A DNA stretch of 64,000 nucleotides from Oscillospiraceae bacterium. GTDB taxonomy: Bacteria > Bacillota > Clostridia > Oscillospirales > Ruminococcaceae. Made by a program: the position numbers and the translations under genes. The notes below the pieces were generated by a model. It saw only the letters and a list, made by a program, of their open reading frames with translations. It did no database searches and had not been told where the DNA came from. Below are positions 29,995 to 38,688 of this stretch, piece after piece (position 1 is the first letter of the stretch; each line of letters begins with the position of its first letter). The stretch spans positions 62,001 to 126,000 of the forward strand of contig SVMR01000002.1 of NCBI GenBank assembly GCA_015067315.1, read 5' to 3'.

Positions 29995-30399
29995 ATGGAG
30001 CAAAATCCATGCGCTGATTTTATATTTAGGGAGGTTTCACCATTGCTATTTATCATTGGAAATCGCGACGATTTATTTAAGGCTCAAAGCCATATTTCAC
30101 AGGATATTTTCATCAAGATATTTGATGATATTACTATCATGGACGCCATCTATGGAGAGCACAGAGATTATTTATCCGCAGGCGGTTATTCTTTGGTAGC
30201 ACAGACCAAGCAGGATTTGCTCACCGTGCTCAAGCTTTTTGACTACCATGCTCATCCATTTGAATGGGCAGAAAAAGTTACGGACGATTATATTTCTGTG
30301 CTTTATGTTTTCAACAACGATTTTTCCATCACTATTTACATGCCCCTTTCTATCTGCCCGCATGATTATATTGATTTTGAGGAGGATTTTATTTTATGA
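29995..30399 (+). CDS. Hypothetical mobile-element protein
   Basis: Overlaps DUF1643 start at ATGA junction; start may be TTG near 30043. Confidence 0.55.
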   Translation: MEQNPCADFIFREVSPLLFIIGNRDDLFKAQSHISQDIFIKIFDDITIMDAIYGEHRDYLSAGGYSLVAQTKQDLLTVLKLFDYHAHPFEWAEKVTDDYISVLYVFNNDFSITIYMPLSICPHDYIDFEEDFIL

Positions 30400-30944
30400 A
30401 CACCGTTACCACAGTTCTCACCACCAAAACTATCTGTTCGGATGATGGTAGCAAGCGTTATTTGCTTAAGAAAACATGGGATAAGGAGAAACCAAAGCTT
30501 ACGATTATAATGCTTGCACCCAGTTCTGCTGCCGACATTGAACTTGACAGTTCCACTATGCTTGTACTCAACAATGCTTACCGCCTTAATTTTGGCAGTG
30601 TTTCCATTGCAAATTTATCTGCAGTAGTTAATGATTTTTCGTTGAATGAAGCAGATGTTGATGATACAGAAAATATCAATCACATTCTTTTGTCAGCAAA
30701 AAAATCAGATGTTATCATCTATGCCCCCGGTATTGGTAAGGCAAAAAACAAAACTTTTCAGGATTTGCAGAAAAACATTTTATCAGCTCTTTTACCTTTT
30801 GAGAGCAAGCTGTTTTGCATAGGAACATCTAATGGTAATGCAAAATTTCAGCATCCCCTCTCTCCTGCAGTTCGTAACTGGTTTCTTTATCCTTTCAAGG
30901 TCAATGATGTTATTGATGAAGATGTCAAGGCAAAAAAACATTGA
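30396..30944 (+). CDS. DUF1643 domain protein
   Basis: KRYLLKKTWDKEKPKLTIIMLAPSSAADIELDSSTMLVLNNAYRLNFGSVSIANL. Confidence 0.75.
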   Translation: MNTVTTVLTTKTICSDDGSKRYLLKKTWDKEKPKLTIIMLAPSSAADIELDSSTMLVLNNAYRLNFGSVSIANLSAVVNDFSLNEADVDDTENINHILLSAKKSDVIIYAPGIGKAKNKTFQDLQKNILSALLPFESKLFCIGTSNGNAKFQHPLSPAVRNWFLYPFKVNDVIDEDVKAKKH

Positions 30945-30959
30945 TTTTTACATAGAAAA

Positions 30960-30988
30960 ACTCCCTGTCTGTAACCCAGACAGGGAGT
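30960..30988 (+). terminator. Hairpin downstream of DUF1643 gene
   Basis: ACTCCCTGTCTG taacc CAGACAGGGAGT. Confidence 0.65.
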
Positions 30989-31033
30989 CTATCTTCGGGA
31001 ACATAGAAAAGCGGTTTGTATGTTCCTCTTAAC

Positions 31034-32074
31034 TTATTTTATTTTTTCGAAATATACTTCACTTTCATCGTAATACCAAGGTTTTGTTATACCTTCCTTT
31101 TTATAATCCAAGTAAAATTCTTTTATGTATAAACCTTTTTCAACATCTAAATGCACAGCAAATGCCGCATCCATTTGATTATATCCACCTGCAGGAAGCC
31201 AAAAATTCAAATATATCTCGCTTAATGCCTCACAAACCATATTTCCCATGTTTGCTTCTCTATATCTTAATTTAAGTGCAACAGAACCTTCTGTTCTTTC
31301 TTTGTTAGATTTAGGAGCATTTTCGTATTTATTAAAATATGTATACCAAGGAGCATCATCTACCCATGGAGATGTAGAGTATATGTAATCAATTATTAAT
31401 TCATCACCAACTGTATTTATATCAGTTATCTCTATTTCAATAAATTCATCATAATGCTCAAATCTCCAGGTACCTATAAATCCGCTCCAATCGATTCCTT
31501 CGTTTACAATATAGTAATTGGGTTCCCATGTATCATAAATAAAAATTTCTGCATATTCACCTGAAAATTTTTCAGTTGCATATTTATAATCAAAATAACC
31601 CTCAAATGTATATGCATCAAAAGGATATCCTTCTGCTGTCGTACCTACAATATTTTCAATAATTTCAAATCTATTGAAGAAACGAGATAATTCATCCGTT
31701 ACTATTACTTCGTTAGTATTAACTCCATTAGGCTCAATGCTTATAGGATAGGCTTCATAATAATCCATAATCCATCCGCCTACATCATAGTAGCTGTGAT
31801 AAAGTATGTATTCAACAGTTATTATATAATCATCATTTTCAAGTACCGCAGAAATATATGCTTCATCATAGGCTTCGTCTGTTTTTCTTTTGGTTAATTC
31901 AAAGTCGGAGTATTCAAGTTCCTGGTTTTCATAATTCAAGTAATAAATATTAGCACCTTGTTCAATAAGTGAATTTTTCATTTCTTTCTCAGAAGGAACT
32001 TTATTACCTGCACCGCAACCTGCAAAAATGAATAACGTGCATATCATCAATGCAATTACACTTATTTTTTTCAT
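31034..32074 (-). CDS. Hypothetical lipoprotein
   Basis: Lipobox MKKISVIALMICTLFIFAGCG; Tyr/Glu-rich 346 aa protein of unknown family. Confidence 0.75.
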   Translation of the reverse strand: MKKISVIALMICTLFIFAGCGAGNKVPSEKEMKNSLIEQGANIYYLNYENQELEYSDFELTKRKTDEAYDEAYISAVLENDDYIITVEYILYHSYYDVGGWIMDYYEAYPISIEPNGVNTNEVIVTDELSRFFNRFEIIENIVGTTAEGYPFDAYTFEGYFDYKYATEKFSGEYAEIFIYDTWEPNYYIVNEGIDWSGFIGTWRFEHYDEFIEIEITDINTVGDELIIDYIYSTSPWVDDAPWYTYFNKYENAPKSNKERTEGSVALKLRYREANMGNMVCEALSEIYLNFWLPAGGYNQMDAAFAVHLDVEKGLYIKEFYLDYKKEGITKPWYYDESEVYFEKIK

Positions 32075-32089
32075 AAGAATTACTTCCTG

Positions 32090-32653
32090 TTATTCAGTAA
32101 GAGTTTTAATCATTTCGTCACGTTCTTCTTTAGAAATGAGCTTCATATCATACTGCATTTCCACTTTGCGTATCGCTTCGAAATTATCCACTTTTTTCTT
32201 TGCAGAAGAAAGTTTAACATCATATTCTTCCTTAGAAATAATGTCCATAGCAAGCGCTTTATCAAGTTTATTTTTTTCTTTGATGAAATCTTCTTCTGCC
32301 CTTTCTTTCTCACGGAGGACTGCGTTATCCTTGATTTTCTTTTCCAATACAATTATTTCTTCTTCAAGCTTGTTTTTCTGCTCGAGTTTAGGGTCAATAA
32401 GTTTAAGTATGTCAGAAACATCTATACCGGGCATTTCTCCAGTTTCAAGGACATAGTCTACATATTTTCTTCCTATCTGAAGATAAGAAGCATCGAGTTC
32501 CTGCTGAATAACATTCACCTGTGTTTTAAGAGCAATAAGTTCATTTTGGTCTTGAACTGCAACACTTGTGCTTGAACCAACATTTGCTGCAGAATTAAGT
32601 ACGGATTTTCCCATATTACTTGCTACTTTAGTTACTTTGTCAAACAATGCCAT
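32090..32653 (-). CDS. Coiled-coil protein with SHOCT-like C-terminal repeats
   Basis: MALFDKVTKVASNMGKSVLN...; DKALAMDIISKEEYDVKLSSAKKK and AIRKVEMQYDMKLISKEERDEMIKTL look like two SHOCT-type helical pairs. Confidence 0.65.
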   Translation of the reverse strand: MALFDKVTKVASNMGKSVLNSAANVGSSTSVAVQDQNELIALKTQVNVIQQELDASYLQIGRKYVDYVLETGEMPGIDVSDILKLIDPKLEQKNKLEEEIIVLEKKIKDNAVLREKERAEEDFIKEKNKLDKALAMDIISKEEYDVKLSSAKKKVDNFEAIRKVEMQYDMKLISKEERDEMIKTLTE

Positions 32654-32654
32654 T

Positions 32655-33014
32655 TCAATATTCTCCTTTACCACTTTTTAAGCTGTCGCTTATTATTCTT
32701 CTAACTGTTTTTTCTGAATAGCCATACTTAACAGCTAAAAGTCTTATGTTATCGCCGTCATACTCCTGTATGATAATTTTCCTGATTCTCTCAGGATTGA
32801 AGAAGCGCACAGGAAAGCTGATTTGCTGACCTTTGAACATCCGATATATCTCCATTGCTGTATCCATGCCAAGCTTCTCACTCACCTCTTTATAAACAGA
32901 ATTCAGCAATTCAGGGTCATTTTCAGCCATTTTTATCACCTCTTTCGACAATTTTAACAAATTGCCATTCTCAAGTAAAATCCCAATGTCCTTGTGTTTG
33001 TCCAAATTTTGCAT
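32655..33014 (-). CDS. Mor-family transcription activator-like protein
   Basis: KEVSEKLGMDTAMEIYRMFKGQQISFPVRFFNPERIRKIIIQEYDGDNIRLLAVKYGYSEKTVRRIISDSL. Start taken at MQNLDKHKD. Confidence 0.72.
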   Translation of the reverse strand: MQNLDKHKDIGILLENGNLLKLSKEVIKMAENDPELLNSVYKEVSEKLGMDTAMEIYRMFKGQQISFPVRFFNPERIRKIIIQEYDGDNIRLLAVKYGYSEKTVRRIISDSLKSGKGEY

Positions 33015-33032
33015 ATTATCACTCCAACAAAA

Positions 33033-33081
33033 AAGCTCCCCTGTTAATGCTTTCTTAACTAGCACTAACAGGGGGCACTTT
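33033..33081 (-). terminator. Hairpin with U-tract upstream of the Mor-like gene
   Basis: Reverse strand CCCCTGTTA...TAACAGGGG agc TTTTTT. Confidence 0.5.
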
Positions 33082-33470
33082 TATGATATTTATGCGAAAT
33101 TATTGATTTTACGTTTGCGCAGAGGTTGGTGTAGATGGCAGTTTTTCTTTACCCAATTATTTCTTGGACAACCTTCTGTTTTTGGACATTTTTTGTGTTT
33201 TTCTATTTCTAGTATTTTTTTGCGAAAAATAGGGAAATTTGTCTGTGGCAACTCTTTTGATGTTGACTGTGTTGTTATTTTAGTCGTGTATTTTCCCAAA
33301 CGTTGTTTTTCTGATTGGGGAAATTCTTCTTTTTTCCCATGTTTTTGTCCTTGCTTTTTGGTGGCAGAAAGCTTGTTTTTTAGCACACGTCGGCAGATGG
33401 TCGGCAAGAAATGGCTTGAGCATGCGGTTTTTCCTTTATTTGCTAGGCTTATGTGATTTCTTTTTTCGTT

Positions 33471-33518
33471 CTCATAACCCGGAGGTCGTTGGTTCAAATC
33501 CTTCCCCCGCAACCAGAA
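33471..33518 (+). repeat. attR (48-bp direct repeat, duplicated tRNA-fMet 3' half)
   Basis: Exact copy of 25381-25428. Confidence 0.95.
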
Positions 33519-33556
33519 AAAATCCCTCGGACAGTCGTCCGGGGGATTTTTTGTGC
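33517..33556 (+). terminator. Ancestral tRNA-fMet terminator displaced by the element
   Basis: aaaaaatccctcggacagtcgtccgggggatttttt directly after attR. Confidence 0.7.
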
Positions 33557-33624
33557 CGTAATATTGAAAATATAAAATAAAAACAGTATTATATAATTAA
33601 ATATTAAGGTCAGGAGGTGTCTTT

Positions 33625-35022
33625 ATGCCGGAAAAATATTTTCTTCAAAGCCGCTGGAAACCCGAAGGCAATAAACTTTATTATTACGGTCTTAGAAACA
33701 AAGAAAATCTTTTCAGGAATTCCGTAAAAATAACCTCCGAACAAAAAAGAATAATCTCTTCCCTGCCCGGAGAACTTTCGGAAAAAGAAGTTTCCGTTTT
33801 AAAAAATCTTTTGGGAAAACAGGTGGTAACCGAAAACGAACTCCGAAAAATTCCAAAATCCCTTGCCGAAGCCCGCTTTTGCAAAAACTGCTGCGCAAAC
33901 GATTTTATAATTCCGGGAATCGAATTTGACGAAAACGGTCTTTGTCCCATGTGTCAGACCGCAAAAGATACCGAAAACCTTAAAAGCGTCGTTCCCGTTA
34001 TAAAACAAATCCCCCATTCGGAAAAATCCCGTTTTGACGTTGCCCTTTTTTACACCGGAGGAAAAGATTCAACTTTTCTTCTTTATTACCTTGCAAAAGT
34101 TAAAAAGCTCCGTGTCCTTGCCCTTACCTGGGAAATTCCTTTTATTTCAGAAAGTGCAAAACAAAGCATTGAAAACGCAAAGCGGATTTTTTCAAACGTT
34201 GAATTTATTTCAAGAAAAATCTGCGACGAGGATTTACGAAAAATTTATAAAAAACTTTATGAATTGAGCAAAAACACCTGCGCCTGCCCTTCCCTTGCCT
34301 ATATTATTTTTTATCCGGAACTTGTTGCAAACCGCGTACCATATTTCATGGCGGGAAACGAACCGGTTCAAATGCTCGGACTTTATTATAACCATATGTC
34401 CCCGAAATTTGTTTACAGCCTTTCCGAAAACAAGGCTCTTTCGGCAATTATTAATTTCGGAAGAATCTTAACCCTGAAACCTCCGCTTAAAAACGGCCAG
34501 TTCCAGACTCTTATGACAATGGGTCAGCTTTCAAGAAAAAACAGCGCCGTAATGGACTTTTTCGGATATTCGAACCCTCTTGTTTCAAACATCGTCAAAG
34601 CAATAAACGAAGTTCCGGAACTTATTCCGCCTTTTAAAAAAGCGATCCGGATTTCTTCCCGTTCCGGAAACATCCCCGCCTTTGTTCATCTTGATTTTGA
34701 CGAAATATGCGGCGGAAAATACGATTGGAAAAACGTTAAAACAACTCTTACAGAAGAATGCGGGTGGGTTCCCCCTTCCTCGGATAAAAAAGCGCTACAT
34801 ACAAGCTGTAAAATCGAAAGATGCAAAGACCATTCCCAGTTCCTCCGTTTTTATAACTGCGAAAGCAAAATGATTCCGTTCAGCGCTCTTGAAATTTCTC
34901 TTGCAAGCAGAAACAAACTGAACTCAAGGGAAGAAATTATCTATGAAATGGAAAATTTTCTCGGTTTTTCTCTTGATGAACTTCCGGAATGTTCCGTTAT
35001 GTGCGATTATATAAAGGAGTAA
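33625..35022 (+). CDS. Zinc-ribbon ATP-pyrophosphatase (N-type PP-loop; ExsB / N-acetyl sugar amidotransferase-like)
   Basis: CKNCCANDFIIPGIEFDENGLCPMC then PP-loop DVALFYTGGKDSTFLLYYLAK. Confidence 0.72.
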   Translation: MPEKYFLQSRWKPEGNKLYYYGLRNKENLFRNSVKITSEQKRIISSLPGELSEKEVSVLKNLLGKQVVTENELRKIPKSLAEARFCKNCCANDFIIPGIEFDENGLCPMCQTAKDTENLKSVVPVIKQIPHSEKSRFDVALFYTGGKDSTFLLYYLAKVKKLRVLALTWEIPFISESAKQSIENAKRIFSNVEFISRKICDEDLRKIYKKLYELSKNTCACPSLAYIIFYPELVANRVPYFMAGNEPVQMLGLYYNHMSPKFVYSLSENKALSAIINFGRILTLKPPLKNGQFQTLMTMGQLSRKNSAVMDFFGYSNPLVSNIVKAINEVPELIPPFKKAIRISSRSGNIPAFVHLDFDEICGGKYDWKNVKTTLTEECGWVPPSSDKKALHTSCKIERCKDHSQFLRFYNCESKMIPFSALEISLASRNKLNSREEIIYEMENFLGFSLDELPECSVMCDYIKE

Positions 35023-35025
35023 AAA

Positions 35026-35706
35026 ATGGACAGAATATTTTATTTCAGCGGAAGCGGAAAAAGCAGAAGATTTGCGGAATTTTTAGGTAAAAAACTTGAT
35101 TTTCCGATCTCCGACTTTACCGAAACAACCGATTTTTTTGTCAAAACTGCAATAATTGTTTTTCCCGTTTACTGCCAGAATCTCCCGGATCCCGTAATTT
35201 GTTTTCTTAAAAAACTTAAAGCCGAAAACATAGCTTTTGCCGCGGTTTACGGAAGAAAATCCTACGGAAACGTAATTGAGGATGCGGTAAAAATCTCTTC
35301 CGGAAATTTTATCGGCGGAATATGCGTTCCCTGCGGTCACAGTTTTCTTTCCGAACCGGATGATTTTGATTTCGAATCCGTTCTTCCGTTTATCGAAAGA
35401 ATAAAAAACCCGGAAAGCGCAAAAACCGAACATTGCCCAAAGGATTTTTATGCGGATTTAATTCCTGCAAAAAGAACAAGAATCGGAGTAAAAATCAAAA
35501 GAAACGGTAACTGCAAAAATTGCGGAAAATGCACAGAAAATTGCCCCATGGGAGCGATTGAAAACGGAATAATCGGCAAAAACTGCATCCGCTGTCTTCG
35601 CTGCGCAACCGAATGTCCCGAAAACGCACTTGAATTCAAAACTTTATGGTTTTTGAAGGCATATCTTGTTTCCGGAAGAAAAAATGAAATCAAATTTTAT
35701 CTTTAA
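35026..35706 (+). CDS. EFR1-family flavodoxin/ferredoxin protein
   Basis: Flavodoxin-like IFYFSGSGKSRRFAEFL; two 4Fe-4S motifs CKNCGKCTENCP and CIRCLRCATECP. Confidence 0.82.
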   Translation: MDRIFYFSGSGKSRRFAEFLGKKLDFPISDFTETTDFFVKTAIIVFPVYCQNLPDPVICFLKKLKAENIAFAAVYGRKSYGNVIEDAVKISSGNFIGGICVPCGHSFLSEPDDFDFESVLPFIERIKNPESAKTEHCPKDFYADLIPAKRTRIGVKIKRNGNCKNCGKCTENCPMGAIENGIIGKNCIRCLRCATECPENALEFKTLWFLKAYLVSGRKNEIKFYL

Positions 35707-35711
35707 ATCAC

Positions 35712-35741
35712 TTGACAATAACGCTTGTTTAACACTATAAT
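35712..35741 (+). promoter_or_regulatory. SigmaA-type promoter upstream of YitT-family gene
   Basis: TTGACA (35712-35717), 18 nt, TATAAT (35736-35741). Confidence 0.6.
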
Positions 35742-35772
35742 ATTTTATGTATTAAGCGTAAGTTTTTAAAAG

Positions 35773-35808
35773 CGTTTGTCAGGAAAAACACTTGGCAAAC
35801 GTTTTTTT
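35773..35808 (+). terminator. Terminator-like hairpin inside the YitT gene leader
   Basis: CGTTTG tcaggaaaaacacttgg CAAACG TTTTTTT. Confidence 0.6.
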
Positions 35809-35843
35809 GTAATACGTACTGCGGATTTGAAAGGGCTGTTAAA

Positions 35844-36731
35844 ATGGATAAAATAAAAAATATCTGGCAAAAGATTTCCCCGTTTTTCTGGATCGTTTTC
35901 GGAAATATAATCTATGCGCTGAGCATCAAGCTTTTTGTCCTTCCTTCCGGAATCGCCCTTGGCGGAACAACCGGTATTGCGCTTATAATCGAATATTTCT
36001 TCCATATTCCGATTTCCGGATTTGTTTTCGTTTTTAATATGGTAATGCTTTGCCTCGGATATTTTGTTCTTGGAAAAGCTTTTGCAATGACTACAATTCT
36101 CAGCTCTTTCTGCTATCCTTTTTTCCTTGAAATCTGCAACCGTATTTTCGGAGATTATTATCTTACCGACGACGTATTCCTTTGTTCCGTTCTCGGCGGA
36201 ATCGGAATCGGATTTGCCCTTGGTCTTGTAATTCGTTCCGGAGCTTCCACCGGCGGAATGGATATTCCCCCGCTTATCCTCAACAAACTTTTCCATATCC
36301 CCGTTTCAACAACTCTCTATGCTCTTGATTTTGTCGTTGTTGTTCTGCTTTCAATGTTCAAATCCGTTGACCTTATCCTTTACGGAATTGTTTTCACTTT
36401 TGCATATACCTATGTCCTTGACAAAACCCTTGTACTCGGTAAATCCAGAACCGAAATCAAAATCGTCACAAGAAAAGCAAGGGAAATCACCGACGCGATT
36501 CTTTCGAAAATCGACCGCGGCGTAACCCTTCTTGAAGCCGAAACCGGTTATAAACATTATCACACCGAAGTTGTTATGACTATTGTTTCCAACCGCGAAA
36601 TCGCAAAAGTCGAACGCATTGCCCACAGCATCGACCCGAAATGCTTTGTAATCATAAGCCATGTTTCCGAAGTTCGCGGAAGAGGTTTTTCCTCCGCAAG
36701 AAAATATAAAAAACGTCCCGAAGAAATTTAA
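35844..36731 (+). CDS. YitT family membrane protein
   Basis: FVLPSGIALGGTTGIALIIEY...GASTGGMDIPPLIL; C-terminal DUF2179-like domain. Confidence 0.9.
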   Translation: MDKIKNIWQKISPFFWIVFGNIIYALSIKLFVLPSGIALGGTTGIALIIEYFFHIPISGFVFVFNMVMLCLGYFVLGKAFAMTTILSSFCYPFFLEICNRIFGDYYLTDDVFLCSVLGGIGIGFALGLVIRSGASTGGMDIPPLILNKLFHIPVSTTLYALDFVVVVLLSMFKSVDLILYGIVFTFAYTYVLDKTLVLGKSRTEIKIVTRKAREITDAILSKIDRGVTLLEAETGYKHYHTEVVMTIVSNREIAKVERIAHSIDPKCFVIISHVSEVRGRGFSSARKYKKRPEEI

Positions 36732-36746
36732 TTTTATTACAAAAAA

Positions 36747-36775
36747 AATCCGGTGCTCATTTTGAGCACCGGATT
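36747..36775. terminator. Bidirectional terminator with CGGTGCTCA inverted repeat
   Basis: AATCCGGTGCTCA ttt TGAGCACCGGATT, 13-bp perfect arms. Confidence 0.85.
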
Positions 36776-36785
36776 TTTTATTTGA

Positions 36786-37865
36786 TCAAAGTATCATATC
36801 CCCTGCTTTAATAAGTCCCGTTTTCTTCATTACCGCATAGAAAAGATAGGAAAGAACCGCCGGAAGAACAAAACAGACTATAAGAAGTCCAAGCCACATA
36901 TTTGCTCCGCCGTTCATATCGGAAAGAACCCCAAGAGGTCCCACAAGTCCGCAGGTTCCCATTCCGGCGGAAACTCCGGTACATTCAAGCTTGAAAACAA
37001 GAGTGCTTACAGGTCCGGTAATCGCCGCCGCAAGAGTCGGAGGAATCCAGATTGCCGGTTTCTTTATGATATTGCTCATCTGAAGCATCGAAGTTCCGAG
37101 TCCCTGGGCAAAAAATCCGCCCCAGCCGTTATCGGCAAAACTAATTACCGCAAAACCTATCATCTGTGCACAGCATCCGGCAACGGCCGCGCCGCCCGCA
37201 ATTCCGCTTATGCCGATCATCGCGCAGATTGCCGCAGAGGAAATCGGAAGAGTAAGAATCATTCCCACAACAACGGAAATAATAATTCCCATGAGAAGGG
37301 GCTGCATTTCCGTCGCGGTATTAATAAAATCTCCGAGATAATACATAATATATGCAACGGCGGGACAAACGAGTTTTGCAATGGCATAGCCCGCAATTAT
37401 CGTGACGGTCGGGGTTACAAGAATATCGACTTTCGTCTTTTTTGAAACAAGCATTCCGATTTCAACGGCAAAAATCACGGCAACAAATGCGCCGGCAGGA
37501 CCCGCCGTATATGCAATGCTTTCTCCGCTTTCAAGAACAATTGCAGCTCCGAGAGAATACGAAATACTTCCTACCGCGGCGCAAGAGAACATTACAAGAG
37601 GATCCGCTTTAAGCGAATATGCAATTGCAACGCCGATTGCCATTCCGGAAGCGCCCTGTGCAAAAGTTTTCATCTCGGTGAAAAATCCGCCGATTGCGTT
37701 AACCGTTTCGTTTGCAATATAATCCGATCCGAGATATGTTCCGAGCGTTCCGAAAATCGTTCCGATCAGGAGCGAAGCAAAAAGTCCAAGCGCCATCGCG
37801 GACATTGCGTCAATGAAATATTTCTTTGCGTATTTTTTAAGAGTTTCCATTAATGTCATCTCCAA
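36786..37865 (-). CDS. PTS-type IIC membrane transporter (orphan)
   Basis: Hydrophobic 359 aa; AGYAIAKLVCPAVAYIM, LPISSAAICAMIGISGIAGGAAVAGCCAQMIGFAV, KKPAIWIPPTLAAAITGP. Confidence 0.78.
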   Translation of the reverse strand: MEMTLMETLKKYAKKYFIDAMSAMALGLFASLLIGTIFGTLGTYLGSDYIANETVNAIGGFFTEMKTFAQGASGMAIGVAIAYSLKADPLVMFSCAAVGSISYSLGAAIVLESGESIAYTAGPAGAFVAVIFAVEIGMLVSKKTKVDILVTPTVTIIAGYAIAKLVCPAVAYIMYYLGDFINTATEMQPLLMGIIISVVVGMILTLPISSAAICAMIGISGIAGGAAVAGCCAQMIGFAVISFADNGWGGFFAQGLGTSMLQMSNIIKKPAIWIPPTLAAAITGPVSTLVFKLECTGVSAGMGTCGLVGPLGVLSDMNGGANMWLGLLIVCFVLPAVLSYLFYAVMKKTGLIKAGDMIL

Positions 37866-37968
37866 TAAAAAATTTATAACTTTATTGTATCACTAAACAA
37901 CATTTATTGCAAAATATAGTTAAAAAATATATAATAAATTCATACCGAACACGGGAGGTGTTTTTTAT

Positions 37969-38688
37969 ATGAAACCGATTATCGGAATTTTGCCTTCTTA
38001 TGACGACGAAAAACAGCAGATTTTTCTTAACGAAACCTATGTTGACGCTGTAATTGAATCCGGAGGAATCCCTTTTGTACTTCCCCTTACTAATGACCAA
38101 AAAATCGTTTTTTCCGCAATCGAAAAAATCGAAGGACTTATTCTTTCCGGCGGAACGGATATTGATCCCAAATATTACGGAGAAGCAAATTCCGGAAAAA
38201 GTCTCGGAATCTGCCCTTTGCGGGATGAAGCGGAAGAAGTTTATATCCGTCTTGCCCTTGAATCGGATATCCCCGTTCTCGGAATCTGCCGCGGAATGCA
38301 GGCTCTTAACGTTTTCTGCGGAGGAAGCCTTATTCAGGATATTCCTTCCGAACACGGTTTTTCCGTAATCCACCGCCTTGAAAAACCGGAGATTGCCTTC
38401 CACAGCCTCACCGTTGAAAAATCCTCTCCCCTTTCCGACGCAATGGGTTTCGGAACCCATACGATAAACAGCTATCATCATCAGGCGGTTAAAAATATCG
38501 CTCCGGATTTTTCGGTTTGCGCCGTTTCGGAAGACGGAATTGTTGAAGCGATTTATCATAAAAACAAAAAATTCGTTCTCGGAGTTCAATGGCATCCGGA
38601 ACGCGACCGCGAAACCGCAACAGAAAATAAAAAAATCGTGGATTATTTTATAAAAATCTGCTCTGAAACAAAAAAGGAGAAATCATGA
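37969..38688 (+). CDS. Gamma-glutamyl-gamma-aminobutyrate hydrolase family (class I GATase-like, C26)
   Basis: GLILSGGTDIDPKYYGE, VLGICRGMQALNVFCGG, GVQWHPE. Confidence 0.92.
   Translation: MKPIIGILPSYDDEKQQIFLNETYVDAVIESGGIPFVLPLTNDQKIVFSAIEKIEGLILSGGTDIDPKYYGEANSGKSLGICPLRDEAEEVYIRLALESDIPVLGICRGMQALNVFCGGSLIQDIPSEHGFSVIHRLEKPEIAFHSLTVEKSSPLSDAMGFGTHTINSYHHQAVKNIAPDFSVCAVSEDGIVEAIYHKNKKFVLGVQWHPERDRETATENKKIVDYFIKICSETKKEKS

Noticed and set aside
32962-33456. 164-aa + strand ORF over the attR-proximal strip
   Set aside because: Phe/Ser/Leu-rich translation of T-rich DNA with no RBS or domain; overlaps the Mor-like gene antisense.
33090-33512. 140-aa reverse ORF starting MRGKDLNQRPPGYE
   Set aside because: The GRDLNxRPPGYE N-terminus is the well-known spurious translation of a tRNA 3' half; here it reads through attR into T-rich noncoding DNA.
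35766-36296. 176-aa reverse ORF
   Set aside because: Antisense to the YitT-family gene and its leader.
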